Both the position numbers and the translations under genes were made by a program. A DNA stretch of 64,000 nt from JAFEDN01 sp963818985 (GTDB taxonomy: Bacteria; Pseudomonadota; Gammaproteobacteria; Coxiellales; Coxiellaceae): NCBI GenBank assembly GCA_963818985.1, contig CAWFUJ010000012.1, positions 198,823 to 262,822 on the forward strand. The letters run 5' to 3'. Positions 11,901-20,436 of this stretch are shown piece after piece (position 1 is the stretch's first letter; each line of letters opens with the position of its first letter). The notes beneath the pieces were generated by a model. That model ran no database searches, was not told the origin of the DNA, and was given only the letters and a program-made list of their open reading frames with translations.

Positions 11901-14169
11901 AGCTTGGCATCCATTGGGAGCACAATTCGCTTATTCTAGCGGCGATAGAATACGAATATGGCATATGGTTGAGCAGCGGCAAGTACGTCAACTGCAGCAT
12001 GCTGATGATAAACAAGTCCTCACAATTGCATGGGATAAACAAGGGCAGCGAATTGCAAGTGGCTCTCATGATGGAAACATATTAATATGGGATGTGGCGA
12101 CAGGTAAGGAATTGCGTCAACTGAGAGGTCATACGAATAATTTAAGATCAGTTGCTTGGATGGGGGCGGAACAGCTTACCTCCACGAGCTATGATAACAC
12201 AGTAAGAGTTTGGGATATCACTGTAAAGGAACTGCATGAATTTAACGGGCATGGTTTTGGTCGTGTGGACTCGTTAGCCTGGGATGCAAAAGGTGAACGG
12301 CTCGCTTCTGCTGGAAGCGATAAAACTGCTCGAATATGGGATGCAATGACAGGAAAAGAAATTGTTCAATTGCTTGCACAAGAAAACCGGGTTACTGCTG
12401 TTGCCTGGGATAGACAAGGGAAACGACTTGCCACCAGCGGTGGAAATATACACTTAGGAGGAGATAATACCGTATGTGTATGGGATATGGCTACTGGTGC
12501 AGAAGTTCAAAGGTTCAAGGGACATATAGATTTTGTAAATACTGTTGACTGGGACATAAAAGGAGAGCAGCTTGCTTCTGGGAGTGATGATAAGACAATA
12601 AGAATCTGGAATTTAACCCTTTGTAAGGAAACTAGTCTACTTCTCGGGCATACTAGTGCTGTTAATGCAGTTGTATGGGATGCACAAGGTAAACTTCTGG
12701 CTTCAGGCAGCTCCGATAATACGATACGCTTATGGGATGTGGCAATGGAGAAAGAAATTTACGTGTTTAGAGGGCATACTCATTATGTGAATGCAGTTGT
12801 TTGGGGTATGCAAGAAAATCAGCTTGCCTCCGGTAGTTGGGATAATAGTGTGCGACTTTGGGATATAAACACACGCAAAGAAGTTCGAAAATTCACAGGG
12901 CATTTGGATCACGTACTTGCGATTGCCTGGGAATGCGAAGGGAAGCGGTTAGCGTCAGGGAGTAAGGATAAAACTGTACGAGTTTGGGATACAACTAGTG
13001 GTCAGATGCTATCAATTTTTTATTTTCCCGATGTTATTTATGCCCTTGCATGGCAAGCAAACGCTTCAGGTTCAGCGTTGGCAATAGCATTTGGGAGCAG
13101 CATTGCATGCTATCAGTTTAATATAAAGGAAGTCTTGCCTCGCTTACAATGGATGTCGGCTAAGAAAATTCCTTTATGGTTGACTGGAGCCAAATTGACT
13201 GATGCTATCGGACTGGATTCCATGAGCACTGCTCTCTTGCAACAACAAGATGGTGTCATCGGTTTACCCAGGGAAACGATCACCATGAGTAAAGAAGAAC
13301 AACATTTCTATTTGGGCGAAGAAAAACATCCGTATGATTATAGCTTTCTACTAGGTGTGTGCTATCGATATGGATATGGTCGACCAATTCAATATAAAAA
13401 AGCACTAGCTCTTTGTATGGAACCTGCTCGCCAAGGCCATGCGCGTGCGCAATTATATATAGGAATGGCTTACTATGGAGCAATGATAGAGGCAGCAGAA
13501 TATCTTGCACGGGCTTTTATAGAAATAAAAAAACAAGCACAATCAAAACGAGATGCTTGGGCAGCTTATGTCATTGCTGACATATATAAATTTGGTAAAG
13601 GTATCGAGAAAGACCAGAAAGAAGCAGACTTTTGGTACCGAGTAGCAACTCCGCTACTAGTTAAAGCTGCTCAAAAGGGTGTGCTACAAGCCCAAACCTG
13701 GTTAGGTCTTACTTTTCTAGTTGGTGACAGTGTGGAAAGAGATTCAAAAATGGCTTTAAATTTTTTCTCTCAAGCAGCTAAACAGGGGTTTGCAGGAGCA
13801 CAAGCCCAATTAGGTAATTGCAATAAATACGGTATTGGTGTTAAAACCAACATTAAAGAAGCCATACGATGGTTTCAACTAGCATCAGAGCAGGGCAGCC
13901 TTGAGTCAGGTGCCGAGTTGAAAGATTCTTTATCATCAATAGTGCCGTTATCAAAAAACCGGTATAAATTGATAACAAGGAACGTAGAAAAAATATCGCG
14001 GATATCTGTTCTTTTGAAGACTAATCAAGTCGATCCCCACCAGCGTTCACTCGCCTATTTAAGCTATTTACAAGAACCTTTGGAATCGTTTGCGGATGAG
14101 AAGGCATTTAATCGTGATGAAAGTAACTTGGATGAAGAAGAATCTTGTTGTCGATGTGCAATTTGTTAA
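8977..14169 (+). CDS. NACHT-pentapeptide-WD40-Sel1 protein 3 with CaaX-like end
   Basis: Third paralogue, 1730 residues, with a good ribosome site (TTAAGGAGAATTTTT-ATG). Walker A lies at residues 113-121 and the Walker B DGYDE near 200. Pentapeptide repeats are near 703-745 and WD40 repeats of the VAWD/LASGS/VRVWD type near 755-1385. It differs from copies 1 and 2 in its C-terminus: residues about 1447-1650 are Sel1/TPR-like repeats (for example AQAQLGNCNKYGIGV). A stretch near 1680-1715 (YLSYLQEPLESFADE) is then a diverged duplicate of its own NACHT segment (FLSTLPEPLESFTDE), so the 3' end looks assembled by recombination between paralogues. The last residues are ESCCRCAIC. The final CAIC fits the CaaX prenylation consensus, with extra cysteines upstream as in palmitoylated GTPase tails. 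Confidence 0.88.
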   Translation: MRPVTEKTTTTESTSVTSSSGISTKEEKYPLRETKIIQPTGYPASSGAKLTAAHKLQALRQHVLEDPEISAELAYYVPPNGQSSALSTQSEALRPWIEKEFLHSNARVLLLKAPGGAGKSTFNRHLLRQLWQDPAWAEWKLGEVPPAASVPLFIPLGSSQVNPKRLLAFLSTLPEPLESFTDEEINVLKEDYHMLLIADGYDEIPSGGKLNLYDVNGLDRYAGRVKLLISSRDFIGRESVESYQLVPHHQETGRAEYRYYRERFVSPFTESQMAAYLERYLAKNKDRTDISLWTDVATYQKHFKALPELQPLITAPFLLWIAAEALPTIVQGVKLELKETEEKEPKREEKSRIKEPDIETKNSTQRERKIEVKDELKDSKATPISLQKTRKEITRLRLYAQFMEQWFHRQAEKAVAAKELLENPEALLGEAGMIAVQTATGVSGDLLAAEYLKQAYRQFCQLFADHLQASNRISVQYPAESKRRGRLVVEQKEGEIHSETVEPADLSWATELFGTTSTDWQRVRKGCPLRQSLATEHQFLHASLIDYFVATISVEQTVTVSEEKTSEKEEKDEDKEKLLTTISLLQSELIITPTSESRVSPQPDTESTPQLSTTAEPTTQSKSRKPRLAPPPDPASQRLLDQKTIGFRVDELKEQPKKKEHYEDLIERSKTDETVAIGSANAITILNAAGENLSSRDFRDVRIPGADLSGALLDSTNFSSADLSQVSLQGTWAYGINLQGAKVQGLNFGGEAVIQIEDPVSCCSVSFNGEQLAVGVGENILLFELLTHRLLRWLMGHTGQVESLAWDPSGKWLASGGQDNIVRVWDLDNKSQEPLIGHKGAVYAVDWDSQGKWLASGSADKTVRVWNLVSKREVYQFIGHIGPVYSLSWNPQNQYLASASCQEPKHDSPIDVNYSVLVKERVFGGLERLDVRRGMPNSQVSYTLNTTGIADIIIWDMVTGRGTCQIRDTDTIYSVAWHPLGAQFAYSSGDRIRIWHMVEQRQVRQLQHADDKQVLTIAWDKQGQRIASGSHDGNILIWDVATGKELRQLRGHTNNLRSVAWMGAEQLTSTSYDNTVRVWDITVKELHEFNGHGFGRVDSLAWDAKGERLASAGSDKTARIWDAMTGKEIVQLLAQENRVTAVAWDRQGKRLATSGGNIHLGGDNTVCVWDMATGAEVQRFKGHIDFVNTVDWDIKGEQLASGSDDKTIRIWNLTLCKETSLLLGHTSAVNAVVWDAQGKLLASGSSDNTIRLWDVAMEKEIYVFRGHTHYVNAVVWGMQENQLASGSWDNSVRLWDINTRKEVRKFTGHLDHVLAIAWECEGKRLASGSKDKTVRVWDTTSGQMLSIFYFPDVIYALAWQANASGSALAIAFGSSIACYQFNIKEVLPRLQWMSAKKIPLWLTGAKLTDAIGLDSMSTALLQQQDGVIGLPRETITMSKEEQHFYLGEEKHPYDYSFLLGVCYRYGYGRPIQYKKALALCMEPARQGHARAQLYIGMAYYGAMIEAAEYLARAFIEIKKQAQSKRDAWAAYVIADIYKFGKGIEKDQKEADFWYRVATPLLVKAAQKGVLQAQTWLGLTFLVGDSVERDSKMALNFFSQAAKQGFAGAQAQLGNCNKYGIGVKTNIKEAIRWFQLASEQGSLESGAELKDSLSSIVPLSKNRYKLITRNVEKISRISVLLKTNQVDPHQRSLAYLSYLQEPLESFADEKAFNRDESNLDEEESCCRCAIC

Positions 14170-14198
14170 GGCCGTTAACTTAAGACAAGGAGGAAGTT

Positions 14199-14400
14199 AT
14201 GCATTATTCATCTTCAATGACTTCTACAACTTTAGTTTCCAAATTATCACAAGAGATTTATCTACCAAGAAAATTACTGGTTACTCTGCCAGTAGTGGAG
14301 TTCAATTCACTGATCAACAATCAGTGGGTCTTAATAAAATGAGGAGAAACGAAAAAACTATTCAAAAAATCCCTGCCAATGAAATGGACTCACCTCTTTA
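14199..14400 (+). pseudogene. Remnant of a fourth NACHT paralogue N-terminus
   Basis: A strong ribosome site (AAGGAGGAAGTT) precedes an ATG at 14199 reading MHYSSSMTSTTLVSKLSQ, which stops early. In another frame the same stretch reads STKKITGYSASSGVQFT, matching the conserved N-terminal motif of copies 2 and 3 (GYPASSGAKLTAAHKL). The combination indicates the 5' end of a fourth paralogue with an internal frameshift, cut off near the left end of the adjacent IS110-family element. No NTPase or WD40 sequence follows, so it cannot be functional. Confidence 0.6.
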
Positions 14401-14632
14401 ATCCGGCGTCATAATGCGCCAAAATGTTTTTTTAAACTTTTAAAGGAGGTAAGTCCATGACAAATATTACAATATTGGGTATTGATTTGGCAAAGAATGT
14501 TTTTGAGCTCTGCGGGTTAGGGACGGCTGGTGAGGTCGTATATACCCGTACGGTTAAGCACAAAGACTTCTTCCGGCTGGTCTGTCAGTTAGATGTGAAA
14601 GCAGTGGCGATGGAAGCTTGTGGGAGCGCTCA

Positions 14633-16572
14633 GTGCGTCAGGAAAAGGCATATTTATCTGGTGAGTGAAAGTCTCACATGGGAAGGGGGAGTCAGCCCCA
14701 CCCAGTAGCGAGTCTTGCGTTGCAGGAGGTAACGAATGTGACGAAGCGTAGACAGCGAAATCATCGAGCCGAAATCGCGTGAACGTTATTTCAGCCCCGA
14801 AAGCACAGTGTTGTCGTTGGCCGATGCTCTTGGGCGAGCAGCAGGCAATAAGTCAATGGTAGGTAAGACTGGCGAAGGTGAATCCAAGATTGACTCAGCA
14901 CCGGGGTCGTAGACGTTGGCGAGATGATAGAGATAAATAGAGCAACCTGAGAAGTCCTCAAAACTCTCCAGGAAGGAGTATCGAGAGTACAAGTGGAGCA
15001 ACACTCCACGAGGCCGAAGAAATGGTTTTGAGGATGGCTGAATCGACCGTAGTAGCAGGGAATCGGCTAATCCCCGAGGAGCGAAGGGTCGGTGGATTTA
15101 ACCGAGCGTAAAGGAGAAACCATGACCATACACAGCAAAGATGGGCAATCAGGGAAAACGAAACTGGAACGCATAAGCGAGCGATCAGCAAAGGACAAAG
15201 ATATTGTGTTCAACAATGTAGGGCACATCATCGACTGGACGATGCTGAATAAAACCTACGCACTGCTGGATGGGAATAAAGCAGTGGGTATAGACGGCGT
15301 GACGAAAGAACAATACGGCAGGAATTTGGAGAAAAATCTAAAACAACTGCTGATACGAATTCGTCGCGGCACGTACAGGCCGAAACCGGCACGAGTGGTT
15401 GAAATACCCAAAGAAGACGGAAGCACCAGACCGCTGGCGATCAGTTGTTTGGAAGATAAATTGGTGCAGGGTGCAGTCAATGAAATATTGACCAGCATTT
15501 ATGAGCCGATTTTCCTTCCGGTATCTTATGGATTTCGATCTGGAAAGAACTGCCATCAGGCACTGAAAGCGTTAAATAACTACACGTCCCGTTGTTATAA
15601 TGGAGCAGTGGTTGAGATCGATCTCCGAAAGTGCTTCAACACGATTCCGCATCAGGGAATCCTGAGTTGCTTAAGGAAGAAAATCTCAGATAAACGCTTT
15701 CTGAAATTAGTGTGCCACTTGCTGAAAACTCCAGAAATTACGGAAGACAAGCGAGTGGTCACCAATGAACGAGGGTGCCCGCAGGGTTCGACGTGTTCGC
15801 CAACATTAGCGAACATCTATCTTCATGAAGTGATTGATGAATGGTTTGAAAAGATCAAACGAGAAAACTTTAGAGGGGGAGCAGAAATGGTGCGATACTG
15901 CGATGATATGGTATTTATCTTCCAAAATCTGGAAAATGCGAAACGCTTTTATGATGTGCTACCGAAGAGATTGGAGAAGTATGAATTATCTCTGAATGCA
16001 GAGAAATCACAACTGATCCGATCAGGACGGAAAGCAGCGGCGGAAGCGGCAACGCAGGGGAAGCGCCTGGCGACCTATCACTTTCTGGGATTTACATGCT
16101 ATTGGGGAAAATCGCGAAAGGGGTTTTGGCGGCTGAAATTGACTAGTCGGCGAGACCGCTTCACGAAGAAACTCAAGGGCTTGAGAAAATATCTCTGGGA
16201 GAACTTAACCACGCCGAATACCTTAGGAGTACTCTTAACGGTAGTACGGGTGGTTAAAGGATGGATAAACTATCACGGAGTGTCTGATAATCAGAGACGA
16301 GTGAGCGCATTCATCCGGTTCAGCGAGCGCATATTGTTCGACTGGTTTAACCGCCGAGGTAGAAAGCATCCAATGAACTGGAGGACTTTCGGGCGTATAC
16401 TTCAGAAGATACAATTTCCCCGCAGATGGAAGACGGTTTCGATGTTCGATGTTTTAAAAGCAAGCAGATAGAAAAAAAAAATTTCGCGGTTAAATCGGGA
16501 GCCGTATGCGGTAGTTCCGCACGTACGGTTCTGAGAGGGTCCTACCCAGGTGACTGGGTGGGTCTACTCACA
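14633..16572 (+). mobile_element. Group II intron 1 (full length)
   Basis: The 5' end begins GTGCGTCAGG, fitting the GUGYG rule. The 3' region contains a canonical domain V at 16499-16532 (GAGCCGTATGCGG, a small bulged helix, CCGCACGTACGGTTC), followed by a domain VI stem (CCTACCCAGG/TGACTGGGTGGG) ending TCTACTCACA. Exact ends could shift by one base because an A or C can be assigned to either side. The intron-encoded reverse transcriptase lies in domain IV at 15122-16471. The 14709-15121 stretch is structured intron RNA (domains I-III), not coding. A second copy with near-identical ends lies at 54899-60312. Confidence 0.9.
15122..16471 (+). CDS. ltrA: Group II intron reverse transcriptase/maturase
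   Basis: The start was chosen at the ATG at 15122, preceded by AAAGGAGAAACC, not at the upstream in-frame start. The protein is about 449 residues. The reverse transcriptase palm shows EIDLRKCFNTI and the catalytic YCDD (a YADD variant) near residue 260. Upstream are RPLAISCLEDKLVQ and GCPQGSTCSPTLANIYL, standard RT blocks. The C-terminal maturase domain includes VKGWINYHG and FNRRGRKHPMNW. No HNH endonuclease domain is visible, so the intron probably primes at nicks or at replication forks. The protein should both aid splicing and drive retrohoming of its host intron. Confidence 0.92.
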   Translation: MTIHSKDGQSGKTKLERISERSAKDKDIVFNNVGHIIDWTMLNKTYALLDGNKAVGIDGVTKEQYGRNLEKNLKQLLIRIRRGTYRPKPARVVEIPKEDGSTRPLAISCLEDKLVQGAVNEILTSIYEPIFLPVSYGFRSGKNCHQALKALNNYTSRCYNGAVVEIDLRKCFNTIPHQGILSCLRKKISDKRFLKLVCHLLKTPEITEDKRVVTNERGCPQGSTCSPTLANIYLHEVIDEWFEKIKRENFRGGAEMVRYCDDMVFIFQNLENAKRFYDVLPKRLEKYELSLNAEKSQLIRSGRKAAAEAATQGKRLATYHFLGFTCYWGKSRKGFWRLKLTSRRDRFTKKLKGLRKYLWENLTTPNTLGVLLTVVRVVKGWINYHGVSDNQRRVSAFIRFSERILFDWFNRRGRKHPMNWRTFGRILQKIQFPRRWKTVSMFDVLKASR

Positions 16573-17468
16573 CCATTGGTATCGGGAATTTGCTGCCCTG
16601 GGGATGGAGGTCAAACTATTACATCCTCACTATGTTAAGCCTTTCGTCAAAACCCAGAAAAACGACCGTAACGATGCTTGCGCGATTGCCATAGCCGCTA
16701 GCCAAAGAACCATGACATTTGTGCCGCCAAAAACTTTGGCTCAGCAAGATATTCAAAGCTTACTGCGAATCCGAGAACGGCTTGTCAATAATCGAACTCA
16801 GTTAGTCAATGAAATGAGAGGACTGCTGCATGAATATGGAATTAGTTTTAAAACGGGAATAAACATTTTCAAAAAAGAATTGGTAAAACTATTAGAGGAA
16901 GGCGACGAGCGGCTGACAGAAATTATGCGTCGGGCTTTAAATCGATTATATACGGAATGGTTAAATATTGCCGAAGAAATTAAAGCTCATGAAGCAGAAT
17001 TAACCGCACTCTTTAAGCAATCTGAAGATTGTCAGCGATTATATACTATTCCAGGCGTAGGACTAATCAGTGCATTAGCGGTGATTGCATTGGTGGGAGA
17101 TATTAAGCATTTTCGCAATGGCCGTCATTTATCGGCTTACTTAGGCTTAGTGCCCCAGCAAAACTCCTCTGGAGGCCAGCAAAAATTGTTGGGAATTAGC
17201 AAGCGTGGCAACACCTACGTGAGAACATTATTGATCCACGGAGCGCGAGCTATTTTATCTTGCGTAGATAAGTGCGACGACGCACGGAGCCGATGGGTTA
17301 AAGCGCTAAGGGACCGCTGTGGCTTTAATAAAGCTTGTGTGGCGATAGCCAATAAGCAGGCGCGGATTATCTGGGCAGTATTAACCCGAGGAGAAAATTA
17401 TAACCCTAACCATCAGCCTATGTGGGGGGTTGGGAATGCTCAGTAATATTAAGAAGGATAGTGCTGGT

Positions 17469-17549
17469 GTGGCTGACTTATACACATCTACACAGGCCTA
17501 TCCGTTAATGAGGGTTCCTGGCCTGTGCATATGTGCATAAGTCAGCCAC
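17469..17549. repeat. Long hairpin downstream of IS1111-type transposase
   Basis: Two 30-base arms, GTGGCTGACTTATACACATC... at 17469-17498 and its near-perfect reverse complement at 17520-17549, enclose a 21-base loop. The structure starts 22 bases after the transposase stop. It may be a terminator or part of the element's right end. In IS1111-group elements the non-coding bridge RNA is encoded downstream of the transposase, so this is a candidate bridge RNA locus; that role is inference. Confidence 0.6.
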
Positions 17550-17929
17550 GAAAGTCCTGTGATTTTCCCAAGGCTTTTTGTGGAAGAGTTGAGTTAACCA
17601 ATTTGAGAGGGTGCGACAACAGAGTGAATAGCAAGTGAAAGGCGGATGATAACCGATCAAATCGGCGTTCTTGTAAACTGAAAAATTCCGTGGCTCTATG
17701 AAGCCTACTTGCCGATCAGAACAAGAATGCGCGCATGTTCATCCAGGCACAGATCTTTTGACGATCTTGATGCCGAATATACGTATGCCATGATCTGTTA
17801 TTTAAAGTCAAAAGCACTTGCAATCACAGGTGAGTCCATATACGGAATTTTGCCGGAATCAAGGGGTCATAAGGGGTCACGATTTAGGGATTTTATAGTA
17901 AAATATGCAAAATTATGAAGAGGGGGCAC
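17550..17929. other. Intergenic stretch between IS elements
   Basis: About 380 bases with no convincing gene. The part up to about 17700 may belong to the right end of the IS110-family element. The rest has short direct repeats such as AAGGGGTCATAAGGGGTCA near 17860 but no recognisable coding similarity. Confidence 0.5.
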
Positions 17930-18983
17930 ATTCTAAGTCAAGTGCGACCGAAGCTCTCTAAAAACAAGGCCTCCCGTGGGGTTAAAAATCCCAGGCATTT
18001 CCTAGGCGTACAGTTCATTTGATCAGCCAGGTTTTTTAAAGTCAAGGTTGAGAGAGCTTGTACCTTCAAACGGCGGGGCAAAAATCGCCGCAACCGCCCG
18101 TTCATATTTTCATTGCTGCCGCGTTGCCAGGGTGAATGGGGATCGCAATAATAAGCCGCACAAGCAGTATGCTGTTCAATCTGCTTAAAATGAGTGAATT
18201 CAACTCCCCGATCAAAAGTAAGAGTTTTCCACATGGCCCTTGGCAAGGGTTGAATGATTTTTCGAATAGTCGTCATGACGTCATCTGATTTTTTATTGCT
18301 ATTTTTGGCCATCATCACAAACCGGGTTTTTCTTTCTACTAAAGTGGTTACATTCTCGTGGAAAGAAGTGTTAAAAAAGAGAGTGTCTCCTTCCCAATGT
18401 CCGAAGATTTGCCGGTTATTCACTTCCTCAGGACGGGTCTGAATCCGCTTGGCATCGAGGTATTTCGAGCGATGAATGCGCTGATAACGCCGGTGACGAC
18501 GTGGTTTTTTATAGGGTAACAGGTAAAACAAGTTTTTATCTTCCTGAGCATAGATATATCGGTAAATGGTTTCGTGACAGGCATAGAAGGGCATTTTTTC
18601 GTGTCGTAACCGTCCTGCAATTTGTTCTGGACTCCAGCCTTTTTTAAGATGGGTAAACAGGTAAGTATGTAAGAGGGGGTCAGTAGTTATTTTGCAAACA
18701 CTTTGACGCGTACGTTTTTGTGCCAGACGATTAGCGAGACCAGGGAGATAAATTTTATCGGTTGCATTCCTTTTGATCTCGCGGGCAATGGTCGAGCGAT
18801 GCCTTCCCAGGCGCTGGGCAATTTGAGGCACGGTTAATTTCATATCAAGGAAGAGATAAATTTGTCTTCGCTCTTTCAAAGACAGATGCATATAATAATC
18901 CATGGTGCAGCAATCTCCTTTTCATTGGTTTATCAAGCCGTTAATTATAACCTTTGAGAGTCTGTTGCACTTCACGATAGAAT
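17930..18983 (-). mobile_element. IS30-family insertion sequence
   Basis: Imperfect terminal inverted repeats of about 23 bases bound the element: ATTCTAAGTCAAGTGCGACC on the left, and ATTCTATCGTGAAGTGCAAC read inward from the right end at 18983. It contains one intact transposase gene at 17938-18903. A clear target duplication was not found. Confidence 0.8.
17938..18903 (-). CDS. IS30-family transposase
   Basis: An intact 321-residue protein. The N-terminal helix-turn-helix reads LSLKERRQIYLFLDMKLT and IAQRLGRHRSTIAREIKRN, typical of IS30. The DDE catalytic core shows HWEGDTLFF (first Asp), LTFDRGVEFTHF (second Asp) and DPHSPWQRGSNENMNGRLRR (Glu). Length and motif order are normal for the family and no frameshift is seen, so the element may be active. 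An AGGAGATTG ribosome site lies just upstream of the start. Confidence 0.95.
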   Translation of the reverse strand: MDYYMHLSLKERRQIYLFLDMKLTVPQIAQRLGRHRSTIAREIKRNATDKIYLPGLANRLAQKRTRQSVCKITTDPLLHTYLFTHLKKGWSPEQIAGRLRHEKMPFYACHETIYRYIYAQEDKNLFYLLPYKKPRRHRRYQRIHRSKYLDAKRIQTRPEEVNNRQIFGHWEGDTLFFNTSFHENVTTLVERKTRFVMMAKNSNKKSDDVMTTIRKIIQPLPRAMWKTLTFDRGVEFTHFKQIEQHTACAAYYCDPHSPWQRGSNENMNGRLRRFLPRRLKVQALSTLTLKNLADQMNCTPRKCLGFLTPREALFLESFGRT

Positions 18984-19209
18984 TTGCCGGGCGTCCGAGT
19001 TAATAAAGTGTTTATAAAACAAATAGTTACCTCTGAATTCTTGTAAGCTGGTGCTGATCAAAACCCCCAACGGCATGGTTTGTAATCAGCCGGTCGTCCG
19101 TTCAATTCGGATCGCCAGCTTCAATAAAATCAATAGGTTACGATTGTTTTGGAAAATTGAAAAATTCTTGGTGCTATGCTGGTGCTAGGATTTCACTGTT
19201 AATTATATT

Positions 19210-19381
19210 GGGTCTTTCCCAATTTAGGGGACACATTTAATCTGTACATAATACTTTAACTCTGATTTGATAATTTTCAAAACTTCTGAAGCCATAAGCA
19301 CGCCGCAGAATAAGTTTCATTTTTCGATACAAGCCTTCAGTGATCCCATTATCTCCGACAGGTACTTTAAAATAAATGCTG
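19210..19381 (-). pseudogene. ISL3-family transposase C-terminal remnant
   Basis: Read on the minus strand, the segment from about 19381 to 19237 encodes NGITEGLYRKMKLILRRAYG followed by FRSFENYQIRVKVLC and a stop. This matches the conserved C-terminus of ISL3 transposases. The adjacent GGGTCTTTCCCAATTTAGGG near 19210 resembles an ISL3 terminal repeat. The rest of the gene is missing upstream of position 19381. The flanking 18984-19209 stretch holds nothing recognisable. Confidence 0.65.
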
Positions 19382-19539
19382 TTTTTTGAGATTGAATAAG
19401 GTAATATTAATCTAAAATTGATTTGATAATCAATAGATTATCATAGTTAATTCAGATTTCACATATATTATGGTTGATAACTAAATAGAACTTACCATTG
19501 AAATGTTTAATAAATTCATTTAACATGTCAAGGATAGAA

Positions 19540-20436
19540 ATGGTTACTAAGAATTTATATGCTTATTATTTGTTTGCTACGAATGAAAAAAGCGAAGAAT
19601 CTTCATTGCCAATGGATTTTCTCATCTATATTTATAATTTGCCATTTAAAGATAGATGGGATGCTGATTTTGGGGTGAATAGTTCTCCAGTTACCATATC
19701 TAAACCGTTGTGGATCGAGGGCTTTAAGGATAAATATTTTTATGGAAAGTTCGTAGAAGTTCGATATATCGAAAAGCTTGATTTAATTGATCTTAATGGA
19801 GATGAAGAATCAATTAAAATTCCACAGGATAAAGGAGAAAAAACAGAATTTTATTTTATATTTTGTCCTAAAAAACAAATTGCTTTAGTTGAGATGAAAG
19901 GAAGAGGGTGTGAGAATAAGATAAATAATTTTTTTAGCAGGCATTGGGAAAGATATAAAAAAAGCAACCCTGATAAACCAACATTATGGATTGAATCTAA
20001 AGCGATTACTATTGAAGATACGGCAAGAGATTACTTAAAAGATCGCTCTGTATCGAATATCCAATTAGCGATTGATTGCAGCAAGATAAGTGATACATCA
20101 GTCATGTTTCCTCTTATTAGACAATTGCTCGGTGATGAGGTTGAAAATACTACCCAACTTATTCTTAATGTTAGTGTTTCAACCCTTAAGCGAGGTGCTG
20201 GGCTTCCAACAATTACCATGACTCATGCGGTGGATATTATGGAGCAGCTTGAAGAACAGCACGCTTTAAAATCTGCTTCTTGCAAAGAGATGATAGAGCA
20301 TAGAAGATCGGCTCGCTTGACTAAATTGGTAGATATTCACCTTAAGAAAGGTGTTATTATTGAAAGTGAAGAAAATATAAGTGAAATTTTTAAAGATGAA
20401 TTAGATAATTTAATTGGTGAGCTTGATGAAGAGTAA
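19540..20436 (+). CDS. RexA-like cytoplasmic protein (putative exclusion sensor)
   Basis: The start was set at the ATG at 19540, with CAAGGATAG upstream, giving 298 residues; the reading frame is open to 19498 but from a weak TTG. There is no signal peptide or membrane segment. The N-terminus (MVTKNLYAYYLFATN) and overall size resemble lambda RexA (279 residues, starting MKNGFYATY). A central segment PLIRQLLGDEVENTTQLILN sits where RexA has its lone LGATDIEGELFDSLDIVI-type block. The gene overlaps by 11 bases a small four-helix membrane protein of RexB size and layout. The assignment rests on by-eye resemblance plus gene order, so treat it as a hypothesis. The function would be phage-triggered abortive infection. 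Low GC relative to the neighbours suggests transfer. Confidence 0.5.
   Translation: MVTKNLYAYYLFATNEKSEESSLPMDFLIYIYNLPFKDRWDADFGVNSSPVTISKPLWIEGFKDKYFYGKFVEVRYIEKLDLIDLNGDEESIKIPQDKGEKTEFYFIFCPKKQIALVEMKGRGCENKINNFFSRHWERYKKSNPDKPTLWIESKAITIEDTARDYLKDRSVSNIQLAIDCSKISDTSVMFPLIRQLLGDEVENTTQLILNVSVSTLKRGAGLPTITMTHAVDIMEQLEEQHALKSASCKEMIEHRRSARLTKLVDIHLKKGVIIESEENISEIFKDELDNLIGELDEE

Larger units (their letters stand above)
14457..17446 (+). mobile_element. IS110-family (IS1111-type) element split by a group II intron
   Basis: The transposase is in two parts: exon 1 at 14457-14632 and exon 2 at 16573-17446. Joining them gives an uninterrupted frame of 349 residues, a normal size for the family. 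N-terminal motifs are GIDLAKN (first acidic residue of the RuvC-like DEDD site), MEACGSA (Glu) and KNDRNDACAIAIA (Asp pair). The C-terminal Transposase_20 domain shows IPGVGLISALAVIALVGD and QNSSGGQQKLLGISKRGN, which includes the expected nucleophilic Ser. The segment KTLAQQDIQSLLRIRERLVNNRTQLVNEMRG is of the kind seen in the IS1111 group. A GGAGG ribosome site precedes the ATG. The outer ends are not defined; the right end probably includes the hairpin at 17469-17549. Confidence 0.85.

Noticed and set aside
14709..15121. ORFs within the 5' part of group II intron 1 (also 54899-55389)
   Set aside because: These regions are structured intron RNA domains; the frames overlap on both strands and have no coding features.
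17709..17918. 69-residue plus-strand ORF between IS elements
   Set aside because: No ribosome site, no recognisable motif, and it overlaps local direct repeats.
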